A DNA stretch of 64,000 nt from Micrococcales bacterium (GTDB taxonomy: Bacteria > Actinomycetota > Actinomycetes > Actinomycetales > Microbacteriaceae). Each line of letters opens with the position of its first letter. Position 1 is the first letter of the stretch. The DNA is taken from assembly GCA_017306245.1 (NCBI GenBank), contig JAFKIY010000001.1, positions 496,001-560,000 on the forward strand, read 5' to 3'. Of this stretch, positions 55,570 to 64,000 are shown one piece after another. The position numbers were made by a program, and so were the translations under genes. Below the pieces are notes generated by a model, which worked only from the letters and a program-made list of their open reading frames with translations, searched no databases and was not told where the DNA came from.

Positions 55570-57345
55570 GTGGCGGCACGCTCAACCCCGGTGAAGAAAG
55601 CATGGCGTTCGCTCACCTGGCTCGCGGTGATCATCGTCGGACTCATCGCGATCAACGCGGCCGGGGTGCTGTTCGCCAAGGGAACCTGGCTGCCGGAACT
55701 CGCCCTCGACCTGAAGGGCGGAACGCAGATCATCCTCGCCCCCAAGCTGGAGAGCGGGCAGACGGTCAGCACCGACCAGCTCAACCAGGCCGTCTCGATC
55801 ATCCGCCAGCGCATCGATGCCGCCGGCGTTTCCGAGTCGGAAATCAACACGCAGGGCAACAAAAACGTCGTCGTGTCGCTCCCGGGCATCCCGGATCAGG
55901 CGACGATCGACCGAATCGAATCCTCCGCGAAGCTGGAGTTCCGCGCGGTGATCCAGTCCGACGCCGCAGCCGTGTCGACCGTCGACGAGACGCCGTCACC
56001 GTCTCCGTCGCCGGGCGCTTCCGATTCCCCGGCGCCCTCGGCATCGCCGGAACCCGAACCGTCCGTGAGCCCGAGCAACGGGAGCGACCCGGCGTGGGTG
56101 ACCCCGGAACTCCAGAAGGAGTTCGACTCGTTCGACTGCGCGAGCCTCGACAAGAAGCAGACGAACGTCGCCCCGGCGGACAAGCCGCTCATCACGTGCG
56201 AAATCAACGGCACGCTGAACGACGCGATCCCCGACTACAAGTACATTCTCGGGCCCGTCGAGGTCTCGGGCGAGCGGATCAAGGACGCCACGAACGGGCT
56301 CGTCGCCAACAGCCAGGGAGTGAGCACGAACCAGTGGGGCGTGAACATCGTGTTCGACGCCGAGGGGGCGAAAGAATTCGGCGAGGTGACGACCCGCCTG
56401 TTCGGGCTCACCGGCGCTCGCCACCAGTTCGCGATCGTTCTCGACGGCAAGGTCATTTCCGCGCCGACCGTGAACGCCGTGATCACGGACGGAAAGCCGC
56501 AGATCACCGGATCGTTCACCCAGGAAACCTCCAAGACCCTCGCCGACCAGCTCAAGTTCGGCGCCCTCCCGATCGGATTCCTGGTCCAGAGCAAGGACAC
56601 GATCACGGCGACACTCGGCACGACCCAGCTCCTCAGCGGCCTCCTGGCCGGGGCAATCGGGTTGATCCTCGTGATCGGATACTCGCTGCTGCAGTATCGG
56701 ACCCTCGGCCTCGTGACGGTCGCCTCGCTCGTCGTCGCGTTCTCGATCACGTACCTCATCGTCACGATTCTGGGCTGGCGGGAAGGGTACCGGCTGTCCC
56801 TCGCCGGCGTCGCCGGGTTGATTGTGGCGATCGGTATCACCGCGGACTCGTTCATCGTCTACTTCGAGCGAATACGCGATGAGCTTCGGGACGGCCGCGT
56901 TCTCGTCTCCGCCGTCGAGGCGGGGTGGAAGCGGGCGCTGAGAACGATTTTCGCCTCGGATGCCGTGAACTTCCTCGCCGCAATCGTGCTGTTCCTGCTG
57001 GCGGTCGGCAACGTCCGCGGATTCGCGCTGACGCTCGGCCTCACCACGATCGTCGACGTGCTCGTCGTGACGATGTTCACCCACCCGATGCTGCAACTGC
57101 TCGCGAACACCGAGTTCTTCGGCGGCGGGCACCGATTCAGCGGCCTGGATCCGCGCGCGCTCGGCGCCGTCTATCGCGGACGCGCGCAGTTCCGCGAGCC
57201 CGTTCCCACCACGAAGAGCGGCAAGGGAATCGCGGCGGGCAAAGAGGCGGCACGCCGTCAGACGATCGCTGAACGCAAAGCGGCCGAACTCGCGGCGGCA
57301 GCCCCCCAGAAGTCCTCGGCACGCGCCAAGGGGAAGGATTCCTGA
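55570..57345 (+). CDS. secD: Protein translocase subunit SecD
   Basis: The 591-residue RND-type subunit uses the proton gradient to pull secreted proteins outwards. It has a first helix (about 14-34), DLKGGTQIILAPKL, the external P1 domain, NIVFDAEGAKEFGEVTTRLFG, and a five-helix C-terminal block with GLIVAIGITADSFIVYFERIRDELRDG. A Ser/Pro/Glu-rich insert lies in P1 at about residues 137-178. The basic C-terminus is extended. GTG start; its TGA overlaps the secF ATG. Confidence 0.97.
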   Translation: MAARSTPVKKAWRSLTWLAVIIVGLIAINAAGVLFAKGTWLPELALDLKGGTQIILAPKLESGQTVSTDQLNQAVSIIRQRIDAAGVSESEINTQGNKNVVVSLPGIPDQATIDRIESSAKLEFRAVIQSDAAAVSTVDETPSPSPSPGASDSPAPSASPEPEPSVSPSNGSDPAWVTPELQKEFDSFDCASLDKKQTNVAPADKPLITCEINGTLNDAIPDYKYILGPVEVSGERIKDATNGLVANSQGVSTNQWGVNIVFDAEGAKEFGEVTTRLFGLTGARHQFAIVLDGKVISAPTVNAVITDGKPQITGSFTQETSKTLADQLKFGALPIGFLVQSKDTITATLGTTQLLSGLLAGAIGLILVIGYSLLQYRTLGLVTVASLVVAFSITYLIVTILGWREGYRLSLAGVAGLIVAIGITADSFIVYFERIRDELRDGRVLVSAVEAGWKRALRTIFASDAVNFLAAIVLFLLAVGNVRGFALTLGLTTIVDVLVVTMFTHPMLQLLANTEFFGGGHRFSGLDPRALGAVYRGRAQFREPVPTTKSGKGIAAGKEAARRQTIAERKAAELAAAAPQKSSARAKGKDS

Positions 57346-58340
57346 TGGCCAGCTTCGCCCAGTTCGGCAACGACCTCTACACCGGCAAGCGCTCCTACGA
57401 CTTCGTCGGCAAGAAGTACCTCTGGTACACGATCGCGTTCGTCATGATCGCGCTCGCCCTCGGAATCACCCTGCTGAGGGGCGGATTCGAGTTCGGCATC
57501 GAATTCAGCGGCGGCTCGCAGTTCGAGATCAGCCAGGCGACCAACCTCAACCAGAAGTTCGCTTCGGATGCCGTGATCAAGGAAGTGCCGTCGGCGAACC
57601 CCCGGGTGACGATCATCGGCGGCGACTCGGTGCGCATCCAGACCGACCAGCTGACGAATGCGCAGAACGACCAGGTCCGGGATGCCCTCGCGGCCGCCTA
57701 CCAGCTCGCCCCGGAGGACGTGACAGCGTCGTACATCGGCGCGACGTGGGGGGCCGACATCACGAGTACCGCGATCCGCGGCCTCATCACATTCCTCGTG
57801 CTCGCCGCCATCGTCATGGCGATCTACTTCCGAACCTGGAAGATGTCGCTCGCGGCGATGATCGCGCTGCTGCACGACCTCGTCATCACGGCGGGAGTGT
57901 ACGGAGTTCTGCAGTTCGAGGTGACCCCCGCCGCGGTCATCGGGTTCCTGACGATCCTCGGGTATTCGCTCTACGACACCGTCGTGGTGTTCGACAAGAT
58001 CCGCGAAAATACGTCGGAGGACGGGGCAGATTCGCGAAGAACCTTCTCCGAATCCGTCAACCTCGCGGTCAACCAGACGCTCGTGAGGTCCATCAACACC
58101 TCGGTTGTCGCGCTCCTTCCGGTCGGCGGAATCCTGTTCATCGGCGCAGCGCTCCTCGGGGCGGGGACGCTCCGGGACATCTCCCTCGCCCTGTTCATCG
58201 GGATGCTCGTCGGCACGTACTCGACGATTTTCATCGCGGCGCCGCTCTACGCTCACCTGCGCAGCTCCGAAGACGCGATCAGCAAGAACGAGAAGAAGAT
58301 CCTGCAGGCCCGCAACAGGGCGGCGGTCACGGCAGAATAG
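57345..58340 (+). CDS. secF: Protein translocase subunit SecF
   Basis: The 331-residue partner of SecD has six helices, the external FGIEFSGGSQFEI motif, and GFLTILGYSLYDTVVVFDKIRENTSE with the conserved Asp and Arg residues of the RND fold. It begins in the secD stop (TGATG), so it is translationally coupled. The C-terminus is basic. Confidence 0.97.
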   Translation: MASFAQFGNDLYTGKRSYDFVGKKYLWYTIAFVMIALALGITLLRGGFEFGIEFSGGSQFEISQATNLNQKFASDAVIKEVPSANPRVTIIGGDSVRIQTDQLTNAQNDQVRDALAAAYQLAPEDVTASYIGATWGADITSTAIRGLITFLVLAAIVMAIYFRTWKMSLAAMIALLHDLVITAGVYGVLQFEVTPAAVIGFLTILGYSLYDTVVVFDKIRENTSEDGADSRRTFSESVNLAVNQTLVRSINTSVVALLPVGGILFIGAALLGAGTLRDISLALFIGMLVGTYSTIFIAAPLYAHLRSSEDAISKNEKKILQARNRAAVTAE

Positions 58341-58400
58341 CGTCGGGAGACGCGGCCGACTCCCAGCGCCGAATGCTAGTTTTGCAGGGGAGGAGGCACC

Positions 58401-60710
58401 ATGACCGAGACGAAGCCTCCTGCCGCCGCGCCCGCCGCGGACGACGTCGCCGTCGCTGAACCGCCCGCCGCGCCGGCAAGCCCGTCGCGCAGGGCCCTGC
58501 TGCCGAGACTGTTTTCCAAAGCGCAGCCCGCCGGGGCGGTGGATCGCCTCATCAAGACCGTGCGCACCCAGCATCCCAAAGCTGACATCGGCATCATCGA
58601 GCGCGCCTACCGTGCAGCGGATTCTGCACACGAGGGCCAGCTTCGGCGCAGCGGCGAACCGTACATCACCCACCCCATCGCCGTGGCGCAGATCCTCGCC
58701 GACCTCGGAATCGGCCCGGTGACGATCGCGGCGGCGCTCCTGCATGACACGGTTGAGGACACCGACTACACGCTCGAGCGTGTGCGGGAAGACTTCGGCG
58801 ATGAGATCGCCATGCTCGTCGACGGTGTCACGAAGCTCGACAAACTCAAGTACGGGGACAGCGCGCAGGCCGAGACCGTGCGCAAGATGGTCGTCGCCAT
58901 GTCCAAGGACATCCGGGTTCTCGTCATCAAACTCGCCGACCGGCTGCACAACGCGAGAACCTGGGGCTTCGTGTCGCCGGAATCGGCTGCGCGCAAAGCC
59001 CAGGAAACGCTGGAGATCTACGCCCCGCTGGCCCACCGGCTCGGAATCCAGGCCATCAAGTGGGAGCTGGAGGATCTGTCCTTCGCCGTGCTGTATCCGA
59101 AGCTGTACGTGGAAATCGAGGGGCTCGTGAAGGCGCGGTCCCCGCAGCGCGAAGAGTTCGTGCAGGAAGTGATCGATGCGGTCACCGAGGACTTGAAGGC
59201 CGCGAAGATTCGCGGGAAAGTCGCCGGACGGCCCAAGCAGTTCTATTCCATCTACCAGAAAATGGTCATTCGCGGCCGCGAGTTCGACGAAATCTACGAC
59301 CTCGTCGGGATTCGCGTCCTGGTGAACTCCGTGCGCGATTGCTACGCGGTGCTCGGCGCCATCCACGCGCGCTGGAATCCCATCCCCGGGCGCTTCAAGG
59401 ACTACATCGCCACGCCGAAGTTCAACCTGTACCAGTCGCTGCACACCACGGTGATCGGGCCGCACGGCCGCGCCGTCGAACTGCAGATCCGCACGGAGGA
59501 AATGCACCAGCGCGCCGAATTCGGCGTCGCGGCGCACTGGAAGTACAAGGAACGCGTCACGGGAGGCAAGAGTACCGACGGGGTTCTGGCACCCGACACG
59601 GACATGGCGTGGCTCGCGCACATCACCGACTGGCAGGCCGAAACCAGCGACCCCGGGGAATTCCTCGAATCGCTGAGGTTCGAGATCGGCGCGAAAGAGG
59701 TCTACGTCTTCACCCCACAGGGCAAAGTGATCGGATTGCCGGCCGGGGCGACGCCGGTGGACTTCGCCTACGCCGTGCACACCGAAATCGGCCACAGAAC
59801 GATGGGGGCGAAAGTCAACGGCAGGCTCGTGCCCCTCGACACGACACTGACCAGCGGAGAAGTTGTCGAGGTATTCACCTCGAAGAATCCGGACGCCGGA
59901 CCCAGCAAAGACTGGCTGTCGTTCGTCAAGAGCCCCCGCGCGCGCAACAAAATCAAGCAGTGGTTCACGAAGGAACGGCGCGAGGAAGCCGTCGAGCAGG
60001 GCAAGGATGCGATCGCCCGCGCCATGCGGAAGCAGAACCTGCCTCTGCAAAAGCTCATGAGCCAGAACTCGTTCAACGAAGTTGCCGCCCAAATGCGCTA
60101 CGAAGATGTGTCGGCGCTCTACGCGGCCGTGGGCGAAGGACACGTGTCGACCCAGTCGGTGCTGGAGAAGGTCGCCCAGAACCTGCAGTCCGAGTCGGAA
60201 AACGACGAATCCGAGTTCCCCATCCCGGTCCACGGGCGGGTTCGGCAGTTACGGAATGCCGAGTCGGGGGTTCTCGTGCGCGGCGCGCCGGACATCCTGG
60301 TGAAGCTGGCCAAGTGCTGCACTCCCGTCCCAGGGGACCCGATCGTCGGGTTCGTCACGCGCGGATCCGGGGTGTCGGTGCATCAGGCAGAGTGCTCGAA
60401 CGTCGCCTCGCTCGTGGCGCAACCGGAGCGGATGATCGACGTCGAGTGGGCGCCGACGGCGAAGAACGTGTTCCGGGTGCAGATTCAGGTGGAGGCGCTC
60501 GACCGGGCCGGCCTGCTGTCCGATGTGACGAGGGTGCTGTCCGAACACAAGGTCAACATTCTCTCCGCCTCCGTGCAGACCTCCAGCGACCGTCTCGCGC
60601 TCAGCCGATTCGTGTTCGAAACCGGGGACACGACCCACCTTGATCGCGTTCTGAACGCGGTACGGCGGGTGGATCAGGTGTACGACGTCTATCGGGTGAA
60701 CGCGGGCTGA
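58401..60710 (+). CDS. rel: Bifunctional (p)ppGpp synthetase/hydrolase Rel
   Basis: The 769-residue RSH enzyme makes and degrades the stringent-response alarmone. After a Pro/Ala-rich N-terminus it has the HD hydrolase ([15 protein letters not shown], about residue 115), the synthetase with [13 protein letters not shown] and [19 protein letters not shown], the TGS domain ([28 protein letters not shown]), a Cys-containing zinc-finger-like segment ([16 protein letters not shown]) and a C-terminal ACT domain. The RFKD motif fits a bifunctional Mn-dependent enzyme. GGGAGGAGG precedes ATG. It overlaps the opposite-strand gene at 60689 by 22 bases. Confidence 0.97.
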   Translation: MTETKPPAAAPAADDVAVAEPPAAPASPSRRALLPRLFSKAQPAGAVDRLIKTVRTQHPKADIGIIERAYRAADSAHEGQLRRSGEPYITHPIAVAQILADLGIGPVTIAAALLHDTVEDTDYTLERVREDFGDEIAMLVDGVTKLDKLKYGDSAQAETVRKMVVAMSKDIRVLVIKLADRLHNARTWGFVSPESAARKAQETLEIYAPLAHRLGIQAIKWELEDLSFAVLYPKLYVEIEGLVKARSPQREEFVQEVIDAVTEDLKAAKIRGKVAGRPKQFYSIYQKMVIRGREFDEIYDLVGIRVLVNSVRDCYAVLGAIHARWNPIPGRFKDYIATPKFNLYQSLHTTVIGPHGRAVELQIRTEEMHQRAEFGVAAHWKYKERVTGGKSTDGVLAPDTDMAWLAHITDWQAETSDPGEFLESLRFEIGAKEVYVFTPQGKVIGLPAGATPVDFAYAVHTEIGHRTMGAKVNGRLVPLDTTLTSGEVVEVFTSKNPDAGPSKDWLSFVKSPRARNKIKQWFTKERREEAVEQGKDAIARAMRKQNLPLQKLMSQNSFNEVAAQMRYEDVSALYAAVGEGHVSTQSVLEKVAQNLQSESENDESEFPIPVHGRVRQLRNAESGVLVRGAPDILVKLAKCCTPVPGDPIVGFVTRGSGVSVHQAECSNVASLVAQPERMIDVEWAPTAKNVFRVQIQVEALDRAGLLSDVTRVLSEHKVNILSASVQTSSDRLALSRFVFETGDTTHLDRVLNAVRRVDQVYDVYRVNAG

Positions 60711-61255
60711 CGATCCGCGAGGGAGCGCGTCAGCCGCTGAAGCGCGGCGTGCTTGTTCGGCAGATTTATTCGGGCGTCGATGGCGTCGACGCACTCGGCG
60801 AGAGAAAACTCCCCGACTGCCGCGAGCCGGGAAACGATGTCCTCGTGCCGCCTCGAGAAGTGCGCGAAGGATCGTGCGAGATCGATCGCGGTCCGCAACG
60901 CCGTCGTCACCGGCATCCCGCCGATGACCGCCAGATCGCCCTCGTCGACGACTACCTCGCGGTACACGACGAATCGCGTCGAGATCGGGTGCAACCGGAT
61001 GCGCGAGTCCACAGACAACTGCAGTGGGCGCGGCAATCCGGGTATCGCACCGTAAATCCACGCAGCCGTGAGGCGTTCCGCGATCGCCCAGTCGGGCGCG
61101 CACGCGGCGACGGACGCCGCGCGCTGCGAGACGCCCACCACGGTGTCGATGGGGCAGAACGCGTCTCCGACGCGTTGAAGCTCGCCGTCGAGCGTTGCGG
61201 AGATCAGTTCCTGCTCCGGCAGTTCGGCGCCGGAAAGGACGGTGGGCATGCGCAT
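60689..61255 (-). CDS. AbiEi antitoxin-like hypothetical protein
   Basis: The 188-residue protein resembles the C-terminal part of AbiEi-type antitoxin/transcription regulators common in Micrococcales: [28 protein letters not shown] and [20 protein letters not shown] winged helix at the N-terminus and a DUF559 nuclease domain often seen in relatives are not evident, and no AbiEii toxin is nearby, so it may be an orphan. It ends 22 bases inside the 3' end of rel on the opposite strand. The next plus-strand gene is far away. Confidence 0.6.
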   Translation of the reverse strand: MRMPTVLSGAELPEQELISATLDGELQRVGDAFCPIDTVVGVSQRAASVAACAPDWAIAERLTAAWIYGAIPGLPRPLQLSVDSRIRLHPISTRFVVYREVVVDEGDLAVIGGMPVTTALRTAIDLARSFAHFSRRHEDIVSRLAAVGEFSLAECVDAIDARINLPNKHAALQRLTRSLADRQPAFTR

Positions 61256-61348
61256 CCCACCATCATGGAGCGCCGGCCGGCGCCGCAGCTCGGCGCGCCC
61301 GCGGATTGTGGACTTCTGCGCCTGTGGAAAGTCGGCGATAGCGGCCGC

Positions 61349-62584
61349 TCAGTTCAGGGCGTCGAGCCACGCCTTCTGGGCGTCGAGAGCTTCCTGGGCT
61401 TCGGCGATCTTCTTCGCGTCGCCCTCCGCGGTCGCGGATTCCAGCTCTTTTTCGAGTTTGGCGATCGACTCCTCCAGCTGAGCGGCGAGCCCCTCGCTGC
61501 GGGCCTTCTTCTCCGGGTTGTTCCGATGCCAGAAGTCCTCGTCGAGTTTGCGCACCGCGGATTCGACCTTGCGCATCCGGTCTTCGACCTGCTTGACCTT
61601 GTCCCTGGGAACCTTCCCGATGCTGTCCCAGCGGCTTTGGATCGACAGGAGCGCCTCGCGCGCAACGTCGCGGTCCGTTTCGGCGAGCAGCGGTTCCGCT
61701 TCGTCCAGCAGGGCGAGCTTCTTCTCCAGATTCGCCCCGAATTCGGCGTCGTCCCGAGCGTCGATTTCGGCTTTCGCGGCGTAGAGGACGTCGCCCGCGG
61801 CCTTGAACCGCGCCCACAGCGAATCGTCGGCCTTCTTCCCGGCTCGGCCGGCGCGCTTCCAGTCGTCGAGCAGCGCGCGGTAGGCCGGAATCCCGTCGAC
61901 ACCCTTCGGCGCGAGCGCTTCCGCCTTCTCCGCGAGTTCCTGCTTGCGGATGCGGACCTCCTTGTGGGTGGAGTCGAGCTCGGCGAAAAACGCTTTCCGG
62001 TGGCTTTCAATGACTGTTCGGGCGGCGCGGAAACGCTTCCACAGCTCGTTGCTCTCGCCCTTCGGAAGCCGCGGGCCGTCGTGCTGGTGTTTCTGCCAGC
62101 GTTCGAACAGCGCATCGAGGTTCGCGCTCACATGCTTCCACTGGACCTTCGAGAAATCCTGGTTGGACAGCGCCTCGACCTCCTCCACGAGCGCGGTGCG
62201 CTCCGCGAGAGCCGCCTCTACCGCGGCCTTCGCCTCGGCGGCCTGCTCCTCGGTGAGCTTGTCCACCGAGCCCTGGAGGGCGTCCAGGCGCGCCTCGAGC
62301 GACGCAAGGTCGCCGACGGCATTGGCATCCGCGATGCTCTCGCGCAGGTTCGCAACCGATTTGGCCACATCGGCGCCCGGCGTTCCGCGCTTGACGCGCT
62401 GCTCGAGCAGGGTGACCTGACCGGCCAGCTCGGTGAACTTCCGTTCGAAGTACGCGAGCGCCTCATCGGGGGTGCCGTCCGGATACTGCCCGACCGCACG
62501 TTCGCCGTCCGCCGTGCGCACGAAAACGGTGCCCGTCTCGTCGACGCGGCCCCACGGTGCCTGCGTATCCGCCACCTGTTCCAT
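61349..62584 (-). CDS. DUF349 domain protein
   Basis: The 411-residue protein is almost entirely helical, Ala/Glu/Lys-rich coiled-coil sequence with several DUF349 repeats (for example WKHVSANLDALFERWQKHQ, ELWKRFRAARTVIESHRKAFF, SLWARFKAAGDVLYAAKAEID). DUF349 proteins are found beside rel and cyclophilin genes in Actinobacteria; the function is unknown. ATG 62584 was used; GTG 62575 has an AGGA at better spacing. Confidence 0.88.
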   Translation of the reverse strand: MEQVADTQAPWGRVDETGTVFVRTADGERAVGQYPDGTPDEALAYFERKFTELAGQVTLLEQRVKRGTPGADVAKSVANLRESIADANAVGDLASLEARLDALQGSVDKLTEEQAAEAKAAVEAALAERTALVEEVEALSNQDFSKVQWKHVSANLDALFERWQKHQHDGPRLPKGESNELWKRFRAARTVIESHRKAFFAELDSTHKEVRIRKQELAEKAEALAPKGVDGIPAYRALLDDWKRAGRAGKKADDSLWARFKAAGDVLYAAKAEIDARDDAEFGANLEKKLALLDEAEPLLAETDRDVAREALLSIQSRWDSIGKVPRDKVKQVEDRMRKVESAVRKLDEDFWHRNNPEKKARSEGLAAQLEESIAKLEKELESATAEGDAKKIAEAQEALDAQKAWLDALN

Positions 62585-62676
62585 TCCTGTCGATTCGTCT
62601 GCCGATGCCCGCCGATCGTTAATCCCGCCGGCCGTGCACCAGCCTATTGCACGGGATGAATCGGTTGGGCCCGCGC

Positions 62677-63465
62677 CTACTTGATCGTGACGTCGGTGAT
62701 GGTGGTCGGCACGGCCGGCTGGCCGTCCGCCGAACCGTCCTTCGTGCCGGCATCCGCGATCTGGCTGATCACCGAGTCGAGGCCGCTCGTGACCGTGCCG
62801 AACACCGTGTACCCGCCCGCCGCGTCGTTGGGGAGGGTTCCGTCGGAGAGCATGATGAAGAATTGGTGCCCCTGGGAGTACGCCGCCCCGCCGGCACGCG
62901 CCATCGCTATCGTCCCCGCCGGATATATCGAATCCGCCGGCGCATTCTCGATGGGCCCGAACATGAAGTTGGGGTCCCCTGCGCCGGTTCCGCTGAGGGA
63001 CCCGCACTGGATGAGACTGGTTTGACCCGTGGTCAGTCGGTGGCAGGTCTTCCCAGGGAAGTAGCCATCCTTCACCTCCTGCACGAACACCGCGACGGCC
63101 TGGGGCGCCTTGGCGCCGTCCAGCTCGATGCCGAGCGTGATGTCGTTGAGCTTGAGCGAACCGGTCCAGGTGCGCCCCTCGGCCGTGGACGGGTCGGGGA
63201 TGTCGCCGATGTTGTGTCCGGTCGTCGGGTCGACGGATGCGGTGGGGGAAGGCTCGGGGACCGGCGCTCCCGGCCCGGCCTCGAAATACACGACCTGGGT
63301 GACCGTGGCGAGGACTGCGACGATCACCGCTCCGGCGATGGCGAAAATGTTGTCGCGACGGCGACGGCCGACCTGATGCTCGTGCACCGACTGTCGGGCG
63401 GTGAAGCGGCGAAGCCTCGTTCGTGCCTCGCGTGCCTCACGTTCGGCGTTCTTGCTGCGTGCCAC
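62677..63465 (-). CDS. Membrane-anchored peptidyl-prolyl cis-trans isomerase, cyclophilin type
   Basis: The 262-residue protein has a basic cytoplasmic N-terminus, one transmembrane helix (about 39-62), a Pro/Thr spacer and an external cyclophilin domain with GTIAMARAGGAAYSQGHQFFIML and GYTVFGTVTSGLDSV. The usual FHR catalytic segment is CHRLTTG here, with Arg kept. It should assist folding of exported proteins. GTG start. DUF349 lies downstream on the same strand. Confidence 0.9.
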   Translation of the reverse strand: MARSKNAEREAREARTRLRRFTARQSVHEHQVGRRRRDNIFAIAGAVIVAVLATVTQVVYFEAGPGAPVPEPSPTASVDPTTGHNIGDIPDPSTAEGRTWTGSLKLNDITLGIELDGAKAPQAVAVFVQEVKDGYFPGKTCHRLTTGQTSLIQCGSLSGTGAGDPNFMFGPIENAPADSIYPAGTIAMARAGGAAYSQGHQFFIMLSDGTLPNDAAGGYTVFGTVTSGLDSVISQIADAGTKDGSADGQPAVPTTITDVTIK

Positions 63466-63565
63466 GGTGCTCCTTATGCCAGTCGGGGTGTTTCGCCCAG
63501 AAGTACATTACCCGCCCGAACGCGACGTGCCGATTCCCGCGGCCGCCGCAACTACCATGGCCACT

Positions 63566-64000
63566 ATGGTCGACTCGCCCGGACTGCACAGCGGATCCAG
63601 CCCCCTCGCGGTGCGGATGCGGCCGCGCACTCTCGACGAACTGGTCGGCCAGGAGCATGTGCTGGGGCCGGGATCGCCGCTGGCGACTCTGGCGGGCGAG
63701 GCCGCGGGGGAGCAGGCCGCGACTTCGGTCATCCTGTGGGGGCCGCCGGGGACGGGCAAAACCACCATCGCGAAGGCGATCGCGCACAGTTCCAGCCGAA
63801 AATTCGTCGAACTCTCCGCGGTCTCCGCGGGCGTCAAGGATGTGCGCGATGTCCTGCAGCAGGCGCTGTCGTCGCGCGACCTGTACGGCCTGTCCACGGT
63901 CCTGTTCCTCGACGAGATCCATCGATTCTCCAAATCGCAGCAGGACGCGCTGCTGCCCGGCGTGGAAAACGGGTGGATCATCCTGGTCGCCGCGACCACC
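63566..64000 (+). CDS. rarA: Replication-associated recombination protein A, partial
   Basis: The first 145 residues of a RarA/MgsA AAA+ ATPase run off the window end. PLAVRMRPRTLDELVGQEHVLG, Walker A ILWGPPGTGKTTIAKAI, Walker B VLFLDEIHRFSKSQQDALLPGVENGWIILVAATT are all typical. The family acts at stalled replication forks. ATG 63566 lies 7 bases after TACCAT (63553-63558); ATG 63557 is in frame and would add three residues. Confidence 0.93.
   Translation, partial: MVDSPGLHSGSSPLAVRMRPRTLDELVGQEHVLGPGSPLATLAGEAAGEQAATSVILWGPPGTGKTTIAKAIAHSSSRKFVELSAVSAGVKDVRDVLQQALSSRDLYGLSTVLFLDEIHRFSKSQQDALLPGVENGWIILVAATT

Noticed and set aside
57258..60233. Open frame of 991 codons on the minus strand opposite secF and rel
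   Set aside because: No recognisable domain, no ribosome binding site, and it lies wholly over two certain genes. A GC-bias artefact.

Overview
The window is a 64 kb chromosomal stretch of a high-GC actinobacterium. Gene content and order (glnA/RDD/DUF4191, sucB-lpdA-pepA, sigA/DUF7455/parE/parC, sepH/DUF4193/DUF3093/dut/DUF3710/DUF3159/acnA, RNase D/DUF3000, thrS/HIT/pdxS/pdxT/yebC/ruvCAB/yajC/secDF/rel) are those of Actinomycetia, and the lineage looks most like Microbacteriaceae (order Micrococcales). That family assignment is inferred from synteny and protein character; no 16S gene is present. No insertion sequence, prophage, integrase or CRISPR array was seen, so this is essentially core genome with a few lineage-specific insertions.

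Layout. 1-660: tail of a multicopper oxidase, then a non-coding stretch with a GTCCG repeat cluster and a hairpin. 661-9.7 kb: nitrogen assimilation (glnA with an 11-bp-periodic GlnR-like operator), an RDD protein, DUF4191, a membrane pseudokinase where other actinobacteria often carry lipA-lipB, then sucB, lpdA and pepA. 9.8-20.2 kb: PAC2 protein, the primary sigma factor with a very long Ala/Lys and acidic N-terminal extension, a CofE-like ligase, an ATP-grasp protein, DUF7455, parE, a NUDIX hydrolase and parC. 20.3-28.1 kb: phosphodiesterase, sepH, DUF4193, DUF3093, dut, DUF3710, DUF3159, and acnA behind a perfect 18-bp palindrome. 28.1-33.4 kb: fatty-acid beta-oxidation pair, RNase D and DUF3000. 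33.4-42.8 kb: secreted alpha/beta hydrolase, an sseA-sufE-reductase operon, zapE-like ATPase, CBS protein coupled to an ion-transporter-superfamily permease, amtB with a GlnR box, and a degenerate Amt paralogue lacking the twin histidines. 42.8-43.4 kb: four tRNA genes. 43.4-47.1 kb: lipoprotein, processive-type GT2 and a polytopic GT-C-like protein. 47.3-64 kb: thrS, HIT, pdxST, yebC, ruvCAB, yajC-secD-secF, rel, an AbiEi-like protein, DUF349, a membrane-anchored cyclophilin and the start of rarA.

How it fits together. glnA and amtB both have GlnR-type sites, so ammonium uptake and assimilation are probably co-regulated; the twin-His-less Amt paralogue sits directly behind amtB. Translational coupling (4-bp ATGA/GTGA overlaps) is used repeatedly: ruvC-ruvA-ruvB, DUF3000-rnd, sufE-reductase, CBS-permease, DUF3710-DUF3159. 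At least nine genes start 6-7 bases after a TANNNT-like hexamer, the arrangement expected of leaderless mRNAs. The most notable anomalies are the pseudo-Amt, the pseudokinase, a pdxT without a standard start codon that is separated from pdxS by one in-frame TAG, and the acnA operator.
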